A DNA stretch of 45,512 nt from Burkholderiaceae bacterium. Lineage in GTDB: Bacteria; Pseudomonadota; Gammaproteobacteria; Burkholderiales; Burkholderiaceae. The position numbers were made by a program, and so were the translations under genes. Of this stretch, positions 40,298 to 45,512 are shown in pieces (the stretch's first letter is position 1; the number at the start of each line of letters is the position of its first letter). The DNA lies in NCBI GenBank assembly GCA_947462685.1, contig CANHPL010000018.1, forward strand, positions 1 to 45,512, given 5' to 3'. A model generated the notes under the pieces. The model was not told the origin of the DNA. It saw nothing but the letters and a program-made list of their open reading frames with translations, and did no database searches.

Positions 40298-42520
40298 TTA
40301 AGCCAAGTTTAATTTCTCTCTATACAGAGGGAAATTACGCATAGGTCTACCAAGCGCTGTAGAAATCGCATTGATTACTGCAGGGCCAACCACACAGATT
40401 GTTGGCTCACCAACCCCACCCCAAAAATCATTACTTGGGACCAGAACAGACTCCACTTTAGGTGTGGAAGCCAATTTAAGTAATGGGTAGGAGTCAAAAT
40501 TGGTTTGTTTAATTCTGCCATTTTCAACGGTGATTTCAGGGTTGAAGATGGCGCCCAAAGCCATGACGACGGAACCTTCGATCTGTTCACGCACGAGATA
40601 GGGATTGACCACATGACCAGAGTTTAAGGCAAATACCAAGCGACGAATCTTCACGAGATTACCAGTGACAGATAATTCAGCAACGCATGCGGAGTAACTA
40701 GCGTATCCCATGAACTGGGCTATGCCGCGATGCACACCGGCAGGCAGAGGAGAGCCCCAATTAGCTTTTTTCGCTGCAGCATTAAGAACACCTAAATGCT
40801 TTGGAAAGTTTTGCATGACATTTTGACGAAATGCCAAAGGGTCTTTTCCTGCAGCGACTGCGCACTCATTCATAAAGCATTCCATAAAAATACCATTTTG
40901 GTTGGTATTGACGCCCCGCCATGGACCGACAGGCACATGGGAGTTTTTCATCACATACTCTGTGAGTAAGGATGGAAATTGATAGCCAAGTTGTGCATCG
41001 CCTGGTTCGGCATAAAAACCTTGCATTTGGCGTACGTCTTTATTATCTTTAATCGCCATTGGATTGACCGTGGCATTAATTGATTGGCCTGAGACTTTGA
41101 TATGCATCCCTGTAATATTGCCACTGCCATCAAGGCCTGCAGTCATTTTAGCCATTGCGATCGGATGATAGAAATCATGGGTCATGTCTTCTTCACGACT
41201 CCAAAGCATTTTAATTGGAACGCCTGGAAATTGTTTTGCAATTTGGGCAGCTTGAGTGACATATTCCTGCGTACCGCCCCTACGACCAAGACCAGTTCCT
41301 GGATCAAGTTTATAGATTTCACATTTATCTAATGGCAACCCTGTGGCTGCTGCCAACGTGGCGTGTGATGCTTCACCATTTTGTGTTGGTACCCAAGCTT
41401 CAGCACGATCAGCACCGATGCGAACGGTGGCATTCATTGGTTCCATATTGGCATGAGATTGGTAAGGCGTAAAATATACAGCCTCTAGCTTTTTCGCAGA
41501 GTTTTGGATTGCTGCAGGAGCATCACCCTCTTTACGTTGCCAAAAATTACCAGTTTCATCTAGACCAGCACGGAGCATTTTTTCGATATCTGTTTGTGAT
41601 GTATTGGCACCATTACCTTCATCCCAAACAATAGGAAGTGCATCTAAAGCTGTTTTAGCACGCCACCAGGTATCTGCAACGACAGCTACGGTTGCATCAT
41701 TAACTTTGACAACGCCCTTAACACCACGCAAGTTTTTGACTTTTGCTTCATCGTAACTGACAATTTTTCCGCCAAACACAGGACAGCTTTTGACTGCAGC
41801 GCAGAGCATACCTGGTAATTGAAGATCAGCACCATAAACTTTTTTACCATTGACTTTATCTGCAGTGTCCAAGCGAGCATAGGGTTGACCAGCCACTTTC
41901 CATGTTTTCGGATCTTTCAGAGTAATGGATTTAGGATCTGGAGGGGAAAGTTTAGAAGCGGCTTCAGCCACTTTGCCATAGGTCGTTTTTTTACCCGATT
42001 TAGCATGGGTAATCACACCCTTATTAACTGTTAGTTCGTTCACAGGAACATTGAGTTCATTTGCGGCTGCTTGCATGAGCATGATTCTTGCAGCAGCAGC
42101 ACCGCGGCGCACATAATCTTCTGAGATTCTGATACCACGACTTCCACCTGTACTCATTTCTCCCCAAGCGCGCTTTCGAGCAACACTTTGACCTGGAGTA
42201 GGAGATTCTGTAAGGATATTTTTCCAATTGCACTCGAGTTCTTCTGCGACCATTTGGGCTAGTCCCGTGCGGGTACCTTGACCCATTTCAGAGCGAGCAA
42301 TACGTACAACTACTGTTTCATCAGGCTTAATGTTGACCCAGGCATTCACCTCTGGATCGCCACTATTCATAATGGTGTTCGGGTTATATGCAGTCGTAGA
42401 CTTTTGTGCAAAAGCACTCAGAGGCATAGTGCTTAAACCAATCATCAGTCCGCCACCAGCAAGTGATGTGTCAATAATGAAACGACGACGTGAAGTGCTA
42501 TTGATTAAATTTGTAGTCAT
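40298..42520 (-). CDS. Molybdopterin-binding subunit of a xanthine-dehydrogenase-family hydroxylase (IorB/isoquinoline 1-oxidoreductase-like)
   Basis: A 740-residue large subunit. It opens with a twin-arginine signal, SRRRFIIDTSLAGGG, so it is probably periplasmic. It carries the family's molybdopterin-binding blocks, including GTGLGRRGGTQEYV, and a late GGVGEP with the catalytic glutamate. The ATG at 42520 is chosen because aaggag lies at ideal spacing; an upstream ATG at 42559 would overlap the 2Fe-2S gene. It pairs with the small 2Fe-2S subunit encoded just upstream. The enzyme would hydroxylate an N-heterocycle or oxidise an aldehyde; the substrate is unknown. No cytochrome c subunit is in the operon. 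Confidence 0.9.
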   Translation of the reverse strand: MTTNLINSTSRRRFIIDTSLAGGGLMIGLSTMPLSAFAQKSTTAYNPNTIMNSGDPEVNAWVNIKPDETVVVRIARSEMGQGTRTGLAQMVAEELECNWKNILTESPTPGQSVARKRAWGEMSTGGSRGIRISEDYVRRGAAAARIMLMQAAANELNVPVNELTVNKGVITHAKSGKKTTYGKVAEAASKLSPPDPKSITLKDPKTWKVAGQPYARLDTADKVNGKKVYGADLQLPGMLCAAVKSCPVFGGKIVSYDEAKVKNLRGVKGVVKVNDATVAVVADTWWRAKTALDALPIVWDEGNGANTSQTDIEKMLRAGLDETGNFWQRKEGDAPAAIQNSAKKLEAVYFTPYQSHANMEPMNATVRIGADRAEAWVPTQNGEASHATLAAATGLPLDKCEIYKLDPGTGLGRRGGTQEYVTQAAQIAKQFPGVPIKMLWSREEDMTHDFYHPIAMAKMTAGLDGSGNITGMHIKVSGQSINATVNPMAIKDNKDVRQMQGFYAEPGDAQLGYQFPSLLTEYVMKNSHVPVGPWRGVNTNQNGIFMECFMNECAVAAGKDPLAFRQNVMQNFPKHLGVLNAAAKKANWGSPLPAGVHRGIAQFMGYASYSACVAELSVTGNLVKIRRLVFALNSGHVVNPYLVREQIEGSVVMALGAIFNPEITVENGRIKQTNFDSYPLLKLASTPKVESVLVPSNDFWGGVGEPTICVVGPAVINAISTALGRPMRNFPLYREKLNLA

Positions 42521-42530
42521 ATCTATCTCC

Positions 42531-43028
42531 TTAACCGCGTGTTTGGGGTGTTGCTTCATATTGAGCTAGCACATCGGCCAATTTCTTCTTACCCGATGCC
42601 ACATGAATCCCATCACGGATTTTTTGGTAGGTTCCACAACGGCAGATATTGGACATCGCATTATCGATATCAGCATCCGTTGGCTTAGGAATCCTTTTCA
42701 GAAGAGCCGCTGCAGCCAACACTTGACCAGATTGGCAATAGCCACATTGTGGAACATCTAGAGCGATCCACGCTTTTTGTACTGGATGAGAATTGTCGGG
42801 TGAGAGAGCTTCAATAGTGGTAATTTTCATACTGCCTACAGCCGAGACTGGGATGGAACAAGAGCGCACTGGCTCACCGTTCATATAAACTGTACACGCA
42901 CCGCACTGAGCGATACCACAACCATACTTGGTACCCGTTAAACCGATGATTTCACGAATCGCCCATAGAAGGGGCATGTTAGGTTCGACATCGATATTGT
43001 GAACCTGGTTATTAACAGTTAATTGCAT
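42531..43028 (-). CDS. (2Fe-2S)-binding subunit of a molybdenum hydroxylase (IorA-like)
   Basis: A 165-residue protein with two iron-sulfur clusters. The plant-type N-terminal site is GCGIAQCGACTV with a further Cys in EPVRSC. The helical C-terminal site is CGYCQSGQ plus ICRCGTY. It passes electrons from the molybdenum centre of the large subunit, encoded 10 bp downstream. It has no signal peptide, so it would have to be carried through the Tat system with its partner. The ribosome site is good (agggag). An inverted repeat at 43072-43093 lies 44 bp upstream of the ATG. Confidence 0.92.
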   Translation of the reverse strand: MQLTVNNQVHNIDVEPNMPLLWAIREIIGLTGTKYGCGIAQCGACTVYMNGEPVRSCSIPVSAVGSMKITTIEALSPDNSHPVQKAWIALDVPQCGYCQSGQVLAAAALLKRIPKPTDADIDNAMSNICRCGTYQKIRDGIHVASGKKKLADVLAQYEATPQTRG

Positions 43029-43071
43029 CTTTATCTCCCTTGGATTTTTACTAATAGTTATTTTATGTTAG

Positions 43072-43093
43072 AAATTGTTTCAAGACACAATTT
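43072..43093. promoter_or_regulatory. 7-bp inverted repeat upstream of the molybdenum hydroxylase operon
   Basis: Aaattgt (43072-43078) and acaattt (43087-43093) with an 8-nt spacer form a perfect dyad in the promoter area of the minus-strand operon. It may be a regulator site. The sequence is AT-rich, so chance cannot be excluded. Confidence 0.35.
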
Positions 43094-43224
43094 ATTACAA
43101 AATTCATTAACTTCATAAAAATTATTAAAAATATTAAGTTGTGATGAGGATCAAGTGAATGGCAGATTTTCTTGAAATTTTTTAAAATTAAGCAAAAAGT
43201 AGGTAAATCCATTATCGTTTTACC

Positions 43225-44649
43225 ATGCCATCTTCGATTTATCCTTTCCCGCCATTGGCTTTTGTCGATATTGAAACCACTGGGGGAAACCCTGATAGAG
43301 ATCGTATTACTGAGATCGGCATTATTACCCATCACGAAGGCGAATCCCATCAATGGGAACAGCTCATGAATCCAGGCGTCGGGATTCCTCAAAATATTCA
43401 ACAATTAACCGGCATTACTCCTGCCATGGTTGCAGATAAACCCAGATTTGAGAATCTTAGTTCTGAAATATTGCTTGAGTTAAAAGATAAGATTTTTATT
43501 GCACATAACGCACGATTTGATTATGGCTTTATCAGGGCCTCATTTGAGCGAATGGGAATAGATTTTCGAGCAAAAGTAATTTGCACAGTGAAATTATCCC
43601 GACTTCTTTTTCCGACACAGCCAAGACATAACTTAGATACCATTATTGCAACTCATAGGTTACATGTATCTAGTCGTCATCGAGCACTAGGTGATGCCGA
43701 TGTTCTCCAGCAATTTTGGCAAACATGTCTTGCGCAATTTGGGGAAGATCGATTGCGTCAAGCGGTTCAAGAGTTGTTACAAAACCCATCTTTACCGCCA
43801 CATATTGACGCAAAATTAGTAGAAGAGATTCCTGAAAAACCAGGTGTCTATATTTTTTACGCTGAAAATCGAAGGCCCTTATACATTGGCAAAAGTAATT
43901 CGATGAAAACGAGGGTGATGAGCCATTTTTCAAGTGCTTTAAAAATACGTAAGGAAATGAAGTTGGCAATGCAAGTGAAGGATATTGATTGGATAGAAAC
44001 TTCAGGTGAAATAGGTGCTTTATTGCTTGAATCGCGATTAATCAAAGAGCAATTGCCCAGTATGAATGTGAAGTTACGTCGTTCAAGAGATTTATGTGCG
44101 TGGCAAATGATTCTTAATGAGCATGGCGTGTTAACTCCAATATTAGTTCGCCATCAAGATTTACAGCCAGGAACTCAAGAAAACTTATACGGACTTTTTT
44201 ACAGTAGACGAGAGGCATTACAAACTTTACAAAGTTTGGCAAAAAAAAATCAACTGTGTGAGGGTTTGTTAGGACTTGAAAAAATATTACCTGGTAAGCC
44301 ATGTTTTGGCTATCAAGTGAAACAATGTTCTGGGGCCTGTGTGGGCGAAGAGCCATTGGCACAATACCATTTACGATTACAAACGGTGCTATCAAAGTAC
44401 AAAGTACAAATTTGGCCCTTCCGTGGACCTATAGGCATCCAAGAGGGTGGACAAGTCCACATCATCGATCATTGGTGTTATCTCGGTTCAGCATTTAATG
44501 AAGATGAGGTTTTTGAATTAATACAAGGAGGTAAGCCTGAATTTGATTTGGATATTTATAAAATGATTAAAAAATATCTCAAGACATTACCATCGCAACG
44601 AATGATGCAACTGCCATCACGTCAAAGACCTATGAGTGTGGATGATTAG
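43225..44649 (+). CDS. DEDDh 3'-5' exonuclease / GIY-YIG endonuclease fusion protein
   Basis: A 474-residue two-domain nuclease. The N-terminal exonuclease domain (about 10-165) has D15 and E17 (FVDIETTGG), D99 (HNARFDYGF) and H152/D157 (RHRALGDADV), as in DNA polymerase III epsilon. The second domain (from about 200) is a UvrC/Cho-type GIY-YIG nuclease: KPGVYIFY, YIGKS (220-224), R230 and the glutamate in LLLESRLI. A C-terminal region (about 290-474) has a CSGACVGEE cysteine segment as in Cho-type proteins. The combination is known in proteobacteria and is probably involved in DNA repair. It is the first gene of a tight plus-strand run. Confidence 0.9.
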   Translation: MPSSIYPFPPLAFVDIETTGGNPDRDRITEIGIITHHEGESHQWEQLMNPGVGIPQNIQQLTGITPAMVADKPRFENLSSEILLELKDKIFIAHNARFDYGFIRASFERMGIDFRAKVICTVKLSRLLFPTQPRHNLDTIIATHRLHVSSRHRALGDADVLQQFWQTCLAQFGEDRLRQAVQELLQNPSLPPHIDAKLVEEIPEKPGVYIFYAENRRPLYIGKSNSMKTRVMSHFSSALKIRKEMKLAMQVKDIDWIETSGEIGALLLESRLIKEQLPSMNVKLRRSRDLCAWQMILNEHGVLTPILVRHQDLQPGTQENLYGLFYSRREALQTLQSLAKKNQLCEGLLGLEKILPGKPCFGYQVKQCSGACVGEEPLAQYHLRLQTVLSKYKVQIWPFRGPIGIQEGGQVHIIDHWCYLGSAFNEDEVFELIQGGKPEFDLDIYKMIKKYLKTLPSQRMMQLPSRQRPMSVDD

Positions 44650-45282
44650 TTGAAGCATATTCTTTACTCTTATCGAAGATGTCCTTATGCTATGCGAGCA
44701 AGGTGTGCATTGATTTATGCGCAAATCGGCGTAGAGATTCGAGAAATTGAATTACGTTTTAAACCCAAAAGTATGTTGCAACTCTCCCCCAAAGGAACTG
44801 TGCCAGTGTTATTGACAGAGAATCAATTGGTTATCGATCAAAGTATCGACATTATGTATTGGGCGTTAGCGCAGCATGATCCAGAACAGTGGATGCCTGA
44901 AAAAGATTCATTTCAAAGACTGCAGATGGAAGATTGGATCGGCATCAATGATGGTCCATTTAAGCAACTATTAGATCAATATAAATACCCAGAAAGATTT
45001 CCAGATTTAGCAAAAACTGAGGTTTTAGAATCTGCGATGAACTTGTATTTATTACCTTTAAATCAAATATTGGAAAACAAAACTTTTTTATTGGATGACA
45101 AGCTCAGTATGTTGGATATTGCTATTTTTCCATTTATTCGACAGTTTGCGGCAAGTGATTCAAAAAAGTTTCATGAATTACCCTTAAAAAATCTTTCAAA
45201 GTGGCTAAATTACTTTATCCTGTCAGATTTGTTTCATAAGGCTATGACAAAGTATCCATTATGGAGAGATGCTGAAAAATGA
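44650..45282 (+). CDS. Glutathione S-transferase family protein
   Basis: A 210-residue protein with an N-terminal thioredoxin-like domain: YSYRRCPYAMRARCAL with the active-site Cys11, then SPKGTVPVL and the gamma-Glu-binding IDQSIDI. An all-helical C-terminal domain (about 85-205) follows. The CPYxxRAR motif is of the glutaredoxin-2/omega-like type, with Cys rather than Ser or Tyr as the active residue, so thiol transfer or reduction is more likely than classical conjugation. The TTG start immediately follows the nuclease gene's stop. Its own stop overlaps the next ATG (ATGA). Confidence 0.88.
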   Translation: MKHILYSYRRCPYAMRARCALIYAQIGVEIREIELRFKPKSMLQLSPKGTVPVLLTENQLVIDQSIDIMYWALAQHDPEQWMPEKDSFQRLQMEDWIGINDGPFKQLLDQYKYPERFPDLAKTEVLESAMNLYLLPLNQILENKTFLLDDKLSMLDIAIFPFIRQFAASDSKKFHELPLKNLSKWLNYFILSDLFHKAMTKYPLWRDAEK

Positions 45283-45512
45283 TCAATACTGTATTTACTA
45301 CCTTACCCTTGTTTCCTTTAGGAGCAACCCTATATCCCTCAGGATTATTAAGTCTAAAAATATTTGAAGTCAGATACTTGGACATGATCAAAACCTGTGT
45401 AAGAGAAAATTCTTCCTTTGGAGTTGTGACTCTTGACCAAGGGAGTGAGGTCCGAACCCCGCAGGAAAACATCAGCTTTGCTAAGGTAGGTACTTTTGCC
45501 AATATTACGCAC
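45279..45512 (+). CDS. Lon-protease substrate-binding-domain protein, 3' truncated by window edge
   Basis: The 78 visible residues begin MINTVFTTLPLFPLGATLYPSG and continue with LKIFEVRYLDMIKTC, then SSFGVV. This is the start of the Lon N-terminal (LON/PUA-like) substrate-binding domain. In a gene of this context the protein is usually a stand-alone LON-domain protein of about 200 residues, not the whole protease, but the end is outside the window. The start ATG overlaps the GST stop (ATGA), so the two are translationally coupled. Confidence 0.85.
   Translation, partial: MINTVFTTLPLFPLGATLYPSGLLSLKIFEVRYLDMIKTCVRENSSFGVVTLDQGSEVRTPQENISFAKVGTFANITH

Noticed and set aside
1..45512. tRNA, rRNA, CRISPR, insertion sequences or attachment sites
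   Set aside because: No cloverleaf-type T-loop, rRNA-like sequence, spaced repeat array, transposase or integrase gene was seen on either strand.

Overview
The window is 45.5 kb of AT-rich bacterial chromosome. Genes are packed tightly, with many 1-20 bp junctions and several overlapping 3' ends. The gene content points to a Burkholderiales betaproteobacterium: an expanded family of Bug/TctC solute-binding proteins, a Sox cluster, CYTH-CHAD, an epsilon-exonuclease/GIY-YIG fusion and isoquinoline-oxidoreductase-type enzymes. Together with the low GC this suggests a Polynucleobacter-like freshwater lineage. That placement is inferred from gene content only. I saw no rRNA, tRNA, CRISPR array, transposase or prophage gene.

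Region 1 (1-1354) is the end of a branched-chain amino acid-type ABC transporter operon (livG, cut by the window edge, then livF). Region 2 (about 1.7-26.1 kb) is a catabolic and uptake region. It holds nine complete but divergent Bug/TctC periplasmic binding proteins, interleaved with enzymes for small organic or aromatic acids. Its apparent transcription units are: a hydroxyacid dehydrogenase, metallo-beta-lactamase-fold hydrolase and Bug unit (minus), divergent from a MmgE/PrpD protein; two Bug genes in tandem (plus); a cupin and a ModA-like binding protein; Bug, ring-hydroxylating oxygenase alpha and beta, enoyl-CoA hydratase-like, Bug and UbiD decarboxylase (plus, 12.4-18.5 kb); Bug and an isocitrate/isopropylmalate-type dehydrogenase (minus); an HpaI-type aldolase (plus); and a BNR beta-propeller, maleate-isomerase/Asp-Glu-racemase-like enzyme, Bug and LigI-like amidohydrolase unit (minus). 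No TctA/TctB membrane subunits and no recognisable transcription factor are encoded anywhere in the window.

Region 3 (26.1-38.2 kb) is more household-like: mtgA, a Tim44-domain membrane protein, a flavin reductase-like protein, a complete HME-type RND efflux operon (adaptor, pump, outer-membrane lipoprotein), an ENPP-type phosphodiesterase and a CYTH-CHAD protein. Region 4 (38.2-43.0 kb) has a compact soxX-soxY-soxZ-soxA operon without soxB or soxCD; its SoxY lacks the usual glycine-rich C-terminus. It faces a two-gene molybdenum hydroxylase operon (iorA/iorB-like) on the other strand. Region 5 (43.2 kb to the end) has an exonuclease/GIY-YIG fusion, a glutathione S-transferase-like protein and the start of a Lon-substrate-binding-domain protein, in a tightly coupled plus-strand run.

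The central region reads as a set of small uptake-plus-enzyme modules. In most, a dedicated binding protein is co-transcribed with one to three enzymes, which suggests scavenging of different organic acids. The substrates cannot be read from the sequence.
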